A program made the position numbers and the translations under genes. From positions 30,221,210 through 30,285,209 of the forward strand of contig OX031073.1 of NCBI GenBank assembly GCA_943736015.1: a stretch of DNA of 64,000 nucleotides, given 5' to 3'. The notes below the pieces were generated by a model. The model had not been told where the DNA came from. It did no database searches and was given only the letters and a program-made list of their open reading frames with translations. This document shows, piece by piece, positions 10,797 through 21,164 of the stretch. Source of the stretch: Tridacna crocea. Taxonomy: Eukaryota; Mollusca; Bivalvia; Cardiida; Cardiidae. Every line of letters starts with the position of its first letter. The first letter of the stretch is position 1.

Positions 10797-11025
10797 TTAA
10801 CCCTTTACCCCATAAGGCATTTCTATGGTATCTCTAAATGACCCTTAATAACAGCAAGGATGAAACCGTTTCTTATGTGTATATGGCACCTTTTGATAGC
10901 ATAGAAAACATTGTGACAAAAGGTGAAATTGCTCGTGACGAGCAATTTCGCCTTTTGCCACAATGTTTTCCAAAGGCTCCTACAAGCAATGAGTAGAAAT
11001 GAGTATCTATGGATTAAAGGGTTAA
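10797..11025. mobile_element. TTAA hairpin MITE, subfamily B
   Basis: Left end TTAACCCTTTACCCCATAAG, right end CTATGGATTAAAGGGTTAA. The subfamily B hairpin has arms with TGACAAAAGGTGAAATTG and loop GCTCGTGACGAGC. Body sequence differs from subfamily A, but termini and overall plan match. Confidence 0.9.
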
Positions 11026-11221
11026 GACCATTTTGAAAACTAGGAACGATACATGTAAATCTACTGTTTTTTCTCGGAAGATTTTTTTCTGCATCAACGC
11101 ATGAAAAGTCAATACAAATTATTATTATTAATTTAAGATGATACGGATCGAGAACTGACCGACATGAACACCATTCAATATGACTAAAAGATAAATGAGC
11201 CATTCTCTGTCAAAAGCGGGC

Positions 11222-11450
11222 TTAACTCTTTAGCAAACGACAATATTTTAGGCTTGTCCAAATCGAAAGCATTCGCAGACGACAAAATAAAAATGACTGA
11301 AAATTTGAAATTAGTTTTGTGAAGGGTAGAAAACATTGTGGGAAAAGGAGAAAATGCTGGTAACCAGCATTTTCTCCTTTTCCCACAATGTTTTCAGATG
11401 GCTTCTTTTCCAGGGGCCTCAAAAGTAGGGACTGCGTTGTAATGGATTAA
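11222..11450. mobile_element. TTAA hairpin MITE, subfamily A (reverse)
   Basis: TTAACTCTTTAGCAAACGAC on the left and GTTGTAATGGATTAA on the right. The perfect central hairpin has loop GCTGGTAACCAGC. Confidence 0.9.
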
Positions 11451-11571
11451 TACATCTGCGAAAAGTGTCGACGCATGTCAGCCTCTGTGCTGTCCGCTCA
11501 GGATGAACTGGGCAGAAACTGTTTGCTATCGGTCATTTTTCTGCGCTTCCATGGACCGATCTACCTTATAA

Positions 11572-11800
11572 TTAACTCTTTACCAGACGAAAAAAATGCA
11601 GACTTGTCCAACTTGAAAGCATTTGCAGACGACAAAATAAGAGTGGCTCAAAAATTGAAATTTGTTTTGGGAAGGGCAGAAAACATTGTGAGAAAAGGAG
11701 AAAATAGTGGTAACCAGCATTTTCTCCTTTTCCCACGATGTTTTTTAAAAGCTTCTTTCTCAGGGTCGTTAAAAACATTGATTGTTTTGGAAAGGGTTAA
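11572..11800. mobile_element. TTAA hairpin MITE, subfamily A (reverse)
   Basis: TTAACTCTTTACCAGACGAA on the left, TGTTTTGGAAAGGGTTAA on the right. The hairpin carries a few unpaired changes (GAAAATAGTGGTAACCAGCA), so this copy is decaying. Confidence 0.88.
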
Positions 11801-12109
11801 GTCGATTGTTGAGTTGTATCGGATACCCTGGCTCCATAAGTATAAATCATTATGGCTTAATGCTTGCTACTGTAGATTTCGGCGTAAGCAGTAAGCAGTA
11901 AGCCCCATTTTGGCTATTGCTTCCTTTTCAACATCGCTTCAATGATATGAAAGCCGTCAGTGCACCTATGCAAGTGTTCCTGTTATTTCATCGATCAAGT
12001 TACTGTTACGCACCGTCTTTTTATAATAAAAAAGTGCAGTGGGTGGATAATATTTTGAGTTAAATTAGTTAGAAATGATACTGGTTGTTTCCGTTGATGA
12101 AAACTACTT

Positions 12110-12380
12110 CATCTCTATGTCTGTTTTGATGTCTCTCTGTCTGTGAAGCTTTCGGACTGTGTGCCAGTCTGTCCTTTTGTCACTTTCTCCCCTCAGTTCC
12201 CGTTCTCTCTCTCTTTCTCTCGATCATCTTAGTATTTATGTCTATTTCTCACTGTCTGTCTGTGAGTATCCGTCCGTCCGTCATTCCTTCCGTCCGTCTG
12301 TCTGTTTGCCTGCCTGTTTGTGTTTTGCTGTTTCCTTTTCTCTCTGTGTCTCTGTCTCTCTCTCTCTCTCTCTCTCTGTG

Positions 12381-12419
<39 letters not shown>

Positions 12420-12620
12420 ATATTTGAATCTGTCTGTCTGTCCTTGTGCTCTTCCGTCCGTCCGTCTCTACCTGTGAATCTCTGCCTGTTACACTGTCCC
12501 TGTCTGTCCTTCTGTGTATCTTTTGTTCTTGTTATTGTCCTTTTTTTTTATTCTTCTTCCTTTTTATGTTTTTTGCTATAAGTTTTCGTAAGAATATGGT
12601 TTGTTTGTCTGTCTGTGCAT
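12110..12620. repeat. Pyrimidine-rich CTGT/CT low-complexity tract
   Basis: About 0.5 kb of CTGTCTGTC, CCGTCCGTC and CTCTCTCT runs, densest at 12355-12418. Long open frames here are translations of the repeat (Ser/Leu/Cys-rich) and not a gene. Confidence 0.85.
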
Positions 12621-12769
12621 TTTTGTGTTGGGTTATATGTAGAAGCAATTTTTATTGCATAATACGTATTGGAAAAATCTAAACAAACAAACCCAATCGC
12701 ATTGTATTATGGGTAATGGCCCCAGGGGCTTAAAAAGGTGTGAATATTAAGTTTATATTAATTGACTGA

Positions 12770-12870
12770 GGTGGTCTTTCGCAACATCGAATGTGGTCAA
12801 TTGGTTATGATTAGGGCTTTGTGTCTGAGATTCCGAGGTTCGAATCCGGGGTTGGTCAGTGTAAAAAAAA
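12770..12870 (+). mobile_element. tRNA-like (SINE head) fragment
   Basis: Contains TGGTCAATTGGTTATGATTA (box A-like) and GAGGTTCGAATCCGGGG (box B-like), as in a tRNA-derived SINE head. No convincing full cloverleaf and no complete element end were found. Confidence 0.5.
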
Positions 12871-12998
12871 AATATGGGCGACTATTTCTGAGGTTACTGA
12901 GGCTGGGCGACCACTGCGGACCACTAGCGAGTAATACCGAGGCTGGGCTACCACTGCGGACCACTGGCGATGATGGACCACTGGCGATGATGGACTAC

Positions 12999-13180
12999 GT
13001 GAGTGAGTGAGTGAGTGAGTGAGTGAGTGAGTGAGTGAGTGAGTGAGTGAGTGAGTGAGTGAGTGAGTGAGTGAGTGAGTGAGTGAGTGAGTGAGTGAGT
13101 GAGTGAGTGAGTGAGTGAGTGAGTGAGTGAGTGAGTGAGTGAGTGAGTGAGTGAGTGAGTGAGTGAGTGAGTGAGTGAGT
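12999..13180. repeat. (GAGT)n microsatellite, about 45 units
   Basis: An uninterrupted tetranucleotide array of about 180 bp directly upstream of the Tc1-like transposase remnant. All units are identical, implying recent expansion. Flanking 12895-12990 carries GACCACTGGCGATGATGGA direct repeats. Confidence 0.97.
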
Positions 13181-13289
13181 ATTCCACTAACATTGAGACA
13201 TCGACAGGCAAGGCGCCAGTGGGTTCACAACCATTGTCAATGGACTCGCAGGCAATGGAATGACGTCCTGTTAACAGATGAATCACGCT

Positions 13290-13517
13290 TTAACCCTTTC
13301 CCAACAATCCCTGGTTTTTACGGGTCAGGAATAGAAGCCTTTTGAAAACATTGTGGGAAAAGGAGAAAATGCTGGTAACCAGCATTTTCTCCTTTTCCCA
13401 CAATGTTTTCTACCTTATCATATAGAAAAATCATCTTTTTAGCAACTGTCAATTTGTCATCTGCAAAGTGCTTTCAATTTGGTCTGATCCAAAATTTGCC
13501 GTTTGGGAGAGGGTTAA
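13290..13517. mobile_element. TTAA hairpin MITE inserted in the Tc1 relic
   Basis: TTAA at both ends; TTAACCCTTTCCCAACAATC on the left and GCCGTTTGGGAGAGGGTTAA on the right. The perfect hairpin has loop GCTGGTAACCAGC. It separates the TDESRF segment from the rest of the transposase, giving a direct view of target choice. Confidence 0.93.
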
Positions 13518-13833
13518 CGTGTCTTTTGTCGACGGTAGGGTTTGTGATCGGCGAAGAAGAGGCGAAAGGCTCAATAACGTCATCCAGAGAGACCGTTACG
13601 GTTAGGGCAGCATCATGGTTTGGGCTGGAATTTACCATGATGGTAAAACAGACCTTGTTACAGTTGCTGGTAACCTTACATCACAAAGGTATTGCAATGA
13701 AATTGTCCAGCCTGTTGTTGTGCCTTTCATGCAACAGCATAACATAGGGATTTTTTCAGCATGGTAATGCCCGCCCTCATACTGCACGGCACACGCAGAA
13801 TGTTTTACGCCTCAACAACGTGCGCGTGCTTCC

Positions 13834-14061
13834 TTGGCCTGCAAGATCCCCCGACCTGTCACCAGTGAACAACATCTTTGGGACCACTTAGGTCGGCAGG
13901 TAAGAGAAAACCATGACGTCCACAACGTGCGTGACCTTGAACGTGTCCTTCAGTATGAATGGGGCAGAATTCCTCTTCTTGTTATCAGGAAGCTTCTTTG
14001 CAGCATGACACGGCGTTGTATGGCTGTCCTGGCCGCTAATGGTGGGCATACGCGATACTGA
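13834..14061 (+). pseudogene. C-terminal part of the Tc1-like transposase
   Basis: The longest remaining open stretch of the relic, ending with a Tc1-like C-terminus (LAANGGHTRY). It is a piece of the pseudogene at 13187-14061, not a separate gene. Confidence 0.8.
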
Positions 14062-14287
14062 TTTTCACTCAATTTTTCACACCTGACCCTATGCCATTTA
14101 ACGCTAGAGAGTAAATTAACCCCGCAGAGTTATGGAATGAATTTTACTGGTACGAACAGCATTTTGAATGCTTAATCAAAATGGCTACTTCATTTTAGGC
14201 TTTTGCATGTACTTTTTCTTCGAGGTTCAATCTTTTTCGAACTTGCTAAACTTTTTTTCCAATAGTATATCTATCTATCTATTTCTG

Positions 14288-14288
<1 letters not shown>

Positions 14289-14338
<50 letters not shown>
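14289..14338. repeat. (CT)n microsatellite
   Basis: CT run of about 50 bp, abutting the left end of the double-hairpin element at 14340. Confidence 0.95.
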
Positions 14339-14339
<1 letters not shown>

Positions 14340-14608
14340 TTGGTTTGCAACACGCGAAAAGGGGCATTCGGACATTTGCGTAAAGTGTCGTCTCGGATCA
14401 GCCTACGCAGTCCGCGCAGGCTGATCCGAGACGGCACTTCACGTCTTCATTACATTTTGTCCTTCAGTAGGCTTCTGCAAAACAGAAAAAAATCATATAA
14501 ACGTAAAGTGCCGTCTCGGATTAGCCTGCGCGGACTGCGCAGGCTGATCCGAGAAGACACTTTACGCAGATGTCCGAATGCCCCTTTTCGCGTGTTGCAA
14601 GCCATTTG
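14340..14608. mobile_element. Double-hairpin fold-back element (CACGCGAAAAGGGGCATTC family)
   Basis: Inverted ends: GGTTTGCAACACGCGAAAAG on the left and CTTTTCGCGTGTTGCAAGCC on the right. Inside each end is its own GC-rich hairpin (GGATCAGCCTACGCAGTCCG pairing with GCGCAGGCTGATCCGAGA, and GCCTGCGCGGACTGCGCAGG). A linker containing TTTTGTCCTTCAGTAGGCTT lies between them. Relatives are at 14888-15152, 20585-20822, 23905-24150 and 51968-52075. Confidence 0.92.
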
Positions 14609-14887
14609 CGAAAGAATCATTCTCTGTGACAAGTGGGCCCGCTGCATCTGCAAAAGATGTCGACAGAGGTCGGCCTGCGCAGTCCGCCCAGGCTGAATGG
14701 ATCGAAACGTTTTGTAAATGGTCAAAAAAAAAATTTACATGTCAACAGACAAGTGCAACTGATGATTTAGTCTCTTGTCCTACAAAATGAACATTATGGG
14801 TCTGTAACCATACAATGACTTGCTTGTTATCATGCCTCACATAGATGCATTAGGCTGCTTTCTGACAGAGTATGGTTCATTAGTAAA

Positions 14888-15152
14888 ATTGGTCTGCAAC
14901 ACGCGAAAAGGGATATTTGGATATTTGCGTGAACTGTCGTTTCTGATCAGCTTGCATACTGCGCGCAGACTAATCCAAAGTGACAACTTCCGTTTTTCTA
15001 TCATTTTCTGTTTTGCGCAAGTCCACTGTTGGACAAAATCTAGTGCAGTCGTAAAGTGCCGTCTCGGATTAGCCTGCGCGGACTGCGCAGGCTGATCCGA
15101 GACGACACTTTACGCGAATGTCCGAACGCCCCTTTTCGCATATTGTAAGCCA
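14888..15152. mobile_element. Double-hairpin fold-back element, copy 2
   Basis: Same family as 14340-14608. The left hairpin has decayed (GATCAGCTTGCATACTGCGC). The right hairpin is intact (GCCTGCGCGGACTGCGCAGG). It ends GCCCCTTTTCGCATATTGTA. Confidence 0.9.
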
Positions 15153-15658
15153 TATTAGCATTCTCGATAAAAAAAAAGTCGTCAGAACCTAGTTTGTACA
15201 GCTTCAACGGCCTCATGGCAACCACACCCCACCCCTCCTGCTACGAACCAAAATATGTACACGTGACATGAGGGAGAAACATTGAAAGGAAAAGAGAATA
15301 AAGTTCTATGTTAAAAGACACCGAAAAGGTTCCGAGAAAAGGAGCAACTGCTGGTAACTAGACACTGTTCCTTTTCCCACCATGAGTCATAAAAGATCAC
15401 TTTCAGGTGGTATAAAAGGTCTTACAATTTTTTATATAAATATCAGTTTATACTGTAACCGAAAAGGGGTCAAAAATAAATATACTAATATCGTCTAAAC
15501 TCGCCAATCAATTTGCTGTAGTGCCTTAAAAGTGCTTAATGCATTGAAGTTACAGTCAACCTGTACCCTAACATTACTGTTCAAAGGCTCTGATCACTAG
15601 AGAGAGTGTTCTTTTGCAAACCAAGTAGCATTGCCCACTCCTTTAGCTTTTAAGGATC

Positions 15659-15910
15659 ATTATCTCCCGCTAGATGGCATTCTATAAATACTCATCTAGC
15701 TAATTCGGGCATCCTGGGTACAGAACCGAACCACTTTCCTGCACGGCAAACCGTTACTTTGAATTTCAAACTAAAATGAACCTTAACTCGATAAAACGCT
15801 ACCTCTTGCAATTCACTCAGATATGATCAGCAGTTTAGAGAAATCTGAAGCTAGTGATGCGTCATATAAGGCAGCCGAATCTTTGAAGAATATGACATGG
15901 CAGACGAATG
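15659..15910. repeat. Dispersed 350-bp repeat, copy 2 (interrupted)
   Basis: Matches 4141-4497 and 46878-47232 from TATCTCCCGCTAGATGGCAT to GAATATGACATG. It is then broken by the element at 15911-18392 and resumes with GCAGACAACG at 18393. Confidence 0.88.
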
Positions 15911-18392
15911 TCAAAAGATTCGGACCCAAGAAGATTCGACCCAGGGCCTTCCAGCGATTTTCGAGAAGATTCGGCCCTGAGGGTGGGAAGATTCGGCCCA
16001 GGTTGTATTATACTATTTTTATCAATAAAATTACCTGATTGGACTAATTATTCTTAAACATTATAGTAATCTTAATCGCCCATATTGTTTTGCAGAACGT
16101 TACGATTAAATATTACCGTGATCTGCTAACGCCATTATTAGGTGATGTACTTCTCATCCCCTTTTTAGACAAAATTCGGCCCAATCCTTGAGAAATACAG
16201 AGAACTCGGACCAATTTTCATATTTTCTTCTTGTATTATTGGCTGTATGTTTTGTTTGATTTAATAATTTAGGAGCGTAATTGTCTCTTTGCTCTGGAAC
16301 GTTTATACTGAGACATTGAAAAAAAGATCGGTTTTTAACTTTATTTGCATTTTATTTGGCCTTGGCGAAAGTACTCTTGTCTTGACATTCCTGTTATTGA
16401 GTAATACATGCATTGAGTTTACATACGTCTACACTGAAACGAACTTCTAAACGGCCACTTTTGTTTCTCCTATAAATTGGAGCAAGTGAAAGAAGTGTTA
16501 GTAAAAACGAATTGTGACGTACATATGGACGTTAAGCATTCTATTGTGATGAAAAGATTCTCGATTTTGTCAACAGAAGGAGTCTTTTTTTAAAAAATAA
16601 GGCAAAGTAGTTGTTTGCGCATGCGTGGTGTCTACTAGCCAACACAGTATGAAAAGAGATGCATAAAATACTGAACTTTTGCTAATAAGAGAAAAACATG
16701 ACATTTCTTTTCTATGAAAAAAACGTAATCCAAAAAAATAAGCATGAAGTTTTGAAAAACTTGATTTTTCAGTTTACATTGTTGAGTGAATGAACGACAA
16801 ATACTTTCTCCCGCGATAAAAACTGAATACATTTTCCTCAGATTTTGGCTCAGGTACGTTTTCGGACCAGTCAATTATTCTGCAAAAAGAAAAAGAGTCC
16901 AAATACGCTGTCCCTTTTATAGGCAGCGGACGCGAGAAAAGGTCTATGGGAAATTGCAGCTTAAAAGTGGCCGTTTAGAAGTTCGTTTCAGTATATTACT
17001 TCTTCAAATGAAAACTGTGGACAGGAGAAAGATGTGAACTTGTCAATTTCAAAACATTTTGAGTCCACAATTTAATATGGCTCAAAACTTGACTGTTAAA
17101 ATTATGAGATATGAAGAAAACAACAAAAAAAGAATTTTAAGATAATTTAAGAAACATGTTGGCCACCAGCAAATTCTCTCCATTTATGATGTTATGCACA
17201 TTAAGATATCGGACATAAATTTACTTTTTTACAACTTGGAAAATGTAGACTTGTAAAAAAAAATGCAATGGAGAAATTGAATCTGGACCATATGGTTGGG
17301 ATTCTTTTGAACGGATATAAAACAATTTGGAAAATGGAGAACACGTTGGCTGCCAGCAATCTCTCCATAATTGGCATAGTTATACAAACGTTAAAAAGCC
17401 GAAAGATAACTTTTTCTGAGAAAAAAACAAAACTATACAAATACGATAACATAATTATAGACCTTCTCCAAGTCAATCAACATTAACACTTCACAAAGTG
17501 ATAACGCGTGTCTGACTGTAATAGGATTAAACCCTGCACCCCATTTTACTCGCCTTTGCGAAGAGTGTACTTGAACAACATCATGATACACAGAATTACA
17601 ATCTGTCTTTAAGATCGAATCGTAACTTACTGCAGTCTGATCTTGCACCACACTCTCTACAATATGTAATTAACCAAAAAAAGGACCTAGATTAGAAGAT
17701 TTTCTAACAAACCAAGCAGTAATACACAGACATAAAAATTAATATAGCGGCACATCCAGTTAATCATTTTTTTTTTTTTTTCTGTGTTATCTGATCACGA
17801 TCTCCAGGTCATATAGTAATAATGAATCTGATGCACATTCATTATACAATACTAACCATCAAATTTATCTACCCTTTCATATGGATAAAAAAGGACAATA
17901 TCAACAATTGGTAAACCAAGACATACCATTCATACAATTACAAATCGCTTATCAATGACAAGTCCTGCAAAAACATCTTCAAACTGTGAAAATTGCAATT
18001 TCATTCATCATCAAACTGTGAAAAAAAATTGTATTCCATACTTTCAACTATCTTCACAGTGTAATGTAGCGTATAATAATTTACAAATACTTAAAATTGT
18101 TCTTGTCATCTTTTTATGTATGCAAACATACATCACGTAACAATAAAGTGGGAAAAAACTGTATCAAAGTAACCCTAAAATTGGGCATTCTCCTTTACGT
18201 AATTAAAGTAAACTGTATAATTGCAAGATATGGAAATCGCCTTTACTATACCGTTCTAAATAATAGGGCCGAATCTTCTTATACCATGGGCCGAATCTTC
18301 TCGTAGGTGTTCCGAATCTTCTTGGGTCCGAATCTTCTCAAGATTTCGTGTTGGGCCGAATCTTCTTGGGTCCGAATCTTCCTCCATCCTGC
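15911..18392. mobile_element. 2.5-kb element with inverted AGATTCGG-rich ends
   Basis: The left end carries several AGATTCGGACCC / AGATTCGGCCC motifs (15917-16005). The right end carries the same motifs inverted (CCGAATCTTCTTGGGTCCGA, 18265-18385). An inner inverted pair (ACGAACTTCTAAACGGCCAC at about 16438, complement at 16967-16987) encloses about 500 bp. The insertion splits a dispersed repeat, leaving GCAGACGAATG on the left and GCAGACAACG on the right as an imperfect 9-10 bp target duplication, as Mutator-like or fold-back elements produce. No transposase is recognised, so it is probably non-autonomous. Confidence 0.78.
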
Positions 18393-19180
18393 GCAGACAA
18401 CGTTTAATGATGCAAAAAACTTAGCAGGTGTACGTTTGAACTGGCCACCGTTGTATACCGTGTATACCTATACACGTAGTAGTATCAGGGGCGGTAACCA
18501 GTCTAGTGTACGTTCTGAAATAAGATGCCGCGTACATGAAACTGAATGTTGATGAAAACAAAGTAAAACATAACTCAAAAGAAAACAATTTTATTTTTTG
18601 TAACCGGGTATGAAACGACAAAAAATGTCAAAAGTCAGTGAGGCGAAACAACTAAAAACGAAATGCGGTAGCTTGTCATTCCTAAGAAAAGGTTAAGTTT
18701 GTAATTTTTTCAGAATAACAAAACTTTGCTATATTTGTTGGAAAGAAATTGTTTCTTTTTATTATTTTATTTATTTCAGTGACTCTATGCTGACATGTTA
18801 AATTCGGGACAAAGGTAACTGGTCAACTCGTACCTAAGTCAACACGTACCTAAGTCAACTCGTACCTATTTTGGTCAACTCGAACCGGAGTCAACTCGTA
18901 CCCTAGTCAACTCGTACCTAAGTACGGGACAAATGTGTCGAAACGTTAGGCGAATTCGAGTACTTCGGTGCGAATTCTTAATGGAACAAATTCCCCCACA
19001 CCGTACTTCCAATTACCCCTTAATCGAACACACCCATATTGTACTTACTTACTTTATTTAACATTACAGAAGATGTTCCGGGGTAAGAATGTTATTCTTG
19101 TTGTAATTATCCATGATTAGATGAAAGTACCTGTTTGTCTCGAATAATCTATGCTTTATATTTCTTCTCTCATTTTTTTT
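18393..19180. other. Unassigned sequence with short tandem repeat
   Basis: No exon is supported. The only structure seen is the AGTCAACTCGTACCT array at 18815-18930. The end of the interrupted dispersed repeat lies at 18393-18402. Confidence 0.5.
18815..18930. repeat. Short tandem repeat of AGTCAACTCGTACCT
   Basis: Six to seven irregularly spaced copies of a 15 bp unit (variants GTCAACACGTACCTA and GTCAACTCGAACCGG). Confidence 0.85.
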
Positions 19181-19189
19181 TGTTCCAAA

Positions 19190-19376
19190 GGTACTCGTAC
19201 TCTCTGCAAGGCGTGAAGGTCATGTTTTCTTGCGCAATATCTCTGCGCGCCGTGCAGTAAGGTTTGGTTTGGACATTGCCTAGATTTACTCTCCAATCTT
19301 TCTTTTTTCAATGTTTCCTGGTCTTGCGAGTTTAAATCTTCGGCTACAAAACTGACACGTTGCAATCAATGAATAT
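19190..19376. repeat. 187-bp segment duplicated at 22399-22585
   Basis: Runs from GGTACTCGTACTCTCTG to TTGCAATCAATGAATA. The copy at 22399-22585 is about 97% identical by eye over the full length. It contains an ATG followed by a short open stretch (MFSCAISLRAVQ) and a good donor, gtaagg at 19257. Confidence 0.9.
19222..19256 (+). CDS. Candidate first exon of mitochondrial EF-Ts (tentative)
   Basis: ATG plus 11 codons (MFSCAISLRAV, then CA) followed by donor gtaagg. The peptide is acidic-free with Arg and Ser, as a mitochondrial presequence would be. It joins in frame only if the next exon starts at 19838, after the weaker GAG acceptor, rather than at 19831 after TTTTACAG. The real first exon may lie elsewhere. 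Confidence 0.25.
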
Positions 19377-19830
19377 TTGTAAACTAAAATTGTTGTCTGG
19401 AGAAATTGTATATTGGAGAAGTCGGACCTGGGCTACATCGTACGCAAGGGGTCTGTGACTCCTGTTGGTCGTTATAACACGGATTTGTGTGGTAAAGGGT
19501 TAATAAATTTTAGGTTTAATGGACTCAAAGTCACACTGTACAAATTTTGCAGTCTTTATCATCCCATATGTGATACATACTTCAACAACTTTAACTGCAG
19601 TGGAAAACAAAGACGGCGAACGGTTGAATTTAACTAGTGACCAGCTCTGTGTGTATTTGAAAATTTAGAATACATCATTTCAAATGGTAAAATTGTTTTC
19701 TTTCAGCTCAGGTTGGTTATTAGTTTTTTTCTAATGAATTTGCAGTGAGTATGTTTTCAATACGCCCCCTTTTCAGGATCCCAGAAACGGAGAATTGTTT
19801 CGTAAAGGGTTCAATGTTCTTGTTTTACAG

Positions 19831-21073
19831 CCGTGAGACAGTTTGTTTGCATACAGCAACCAAAGGTACAGCTTGTCCGCCACTTCTGTGTTCAACAAGT
19901 ATCTGTTGACAAGGCTGCATTAAGTAAACTGCGCAAGAAAACAGGATTTCAGCTCATCAAATGTAAACAAGCCTTAGTGCAGTTTAACAATGACATAAAA
20001 CAGGTATGGTGAGAGAGGTAGAGAGAGGCATGGAGGAATGGATGGAGGGAGGGAAATGAGGGATAACTCACTAAGTCTAGCCAAATTGGAATTTTCTACA
20101 ACTAGAGTACAATTTTGTTTGAAGCAGTATTCATTGGACGAGAGAAAGATCACTTAATTATATCAGAATATTGTTTAAACTAGTGATAGACATAATTATA
20201 TTAAGCATGTGAGTTTTATTTCATTCAAGTATATTGCCACTAGAATTCATTTGAATATCAAAGTATAAAAACTGAAATGACTTGACTGAATGAAATGAAA
20301 TATACAGAGACTTGACAAGAGTTGTCTACACTTATTGTTAATTCTCAATCACACACAAGTTTTCGATAAATCTAATTTGAATGGAACTGTAGACCACAAA
20401 TAAGGTGTAGCTCAAGTGATGGGTTTTGTCTTTGGATTCAAGACATTGTGGGAAAAGGAGAAAATGCTAGCAACCAGCATTGTCTCTTCATCCCAAAATG
20501 TTTTCAAAAAGACTCCCTCTGCAGGTTTGTTAAAACCATGCTTTATGTGGTAAAGGGTTAAGCAGTATATCTTTACTTCTGATATGACTTGCAACACACG
20601 AAAAGGGGCATTTTGACATTTGCATGCAGACTAATAAGAGATAGCACTTTTTGACTACATTAGATTTTGTCCGACACTAGACTTGAGTTAAACAGAAAAT
20701 TACATAAAAACTGAAAATGTTGTTTCGGATAAGCCTGCGCGGACCTGTACCTGCAGATCCAAAATGACACTTTATGCAAATGTCTGAATGCCCCAGGCCT
20801 TATCACGTGTTGCAGGCCATATAATTCATAAGTGCAAGTGTTTAATCTTTCCAGCTGTCTGAGGCTTTCTGTTCCATTTTGTGATCATTTGCATGCATTG
20901 CATTGTTTTGGTAGGCTGAGGTATGGATGAGAGAACAGGCCCAAGCAGAAGGTTGGGTGAAAGCAGGAAAACTAGCAGAGAGGCCAATGTCACAGGGTCT
21001 GGTTGGACTTATTGAGGATGGGAATAGTGCAACAATTGTTGAGGTATACAGACAGATACCCCCCCCTCCCTCC

Positions 21074-21164
<91 letters not shown>

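Larger units (their letters stand above)
13187..14061 (+). pseudogene. Dead Tc1-like transposase, split by a hairpin MITE
   Basis: Translation in shifting frames shows the catalytic half of a Tc1/mariner transposase. The first part is WTRRQWNDVLLTDESRF-like (about 13230-13290), interrupted by the MITE at 13290-13517. It resumes with GSIMVWAGIYHDGKTDLVTV, a degraded HGNARPHTAR, SPDLSPVNN and WDHLGRQVR. The lesions visible are an in-frame TAG before GSIMVW, a frameshift in the T-run before AGCATGGTAATGCC, Asp to Gly at the second catalytic residue, the third acidic residue replaced in SPDLSPVNN, and another frameshift just after it. It is inactive. No element termini were assigned. Confidence 0.9.

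Noticed and set aside
12159-12581. 140-codon Ser/Leu/Cys-rich open frame
   Set aside because: Translation of a CTGT/CT low-complexity tract.
12948-13286. 112-codon frame with THSL repeats on the minus strand
   Set aside because: Translation of the (GAGT)n microsatellite.
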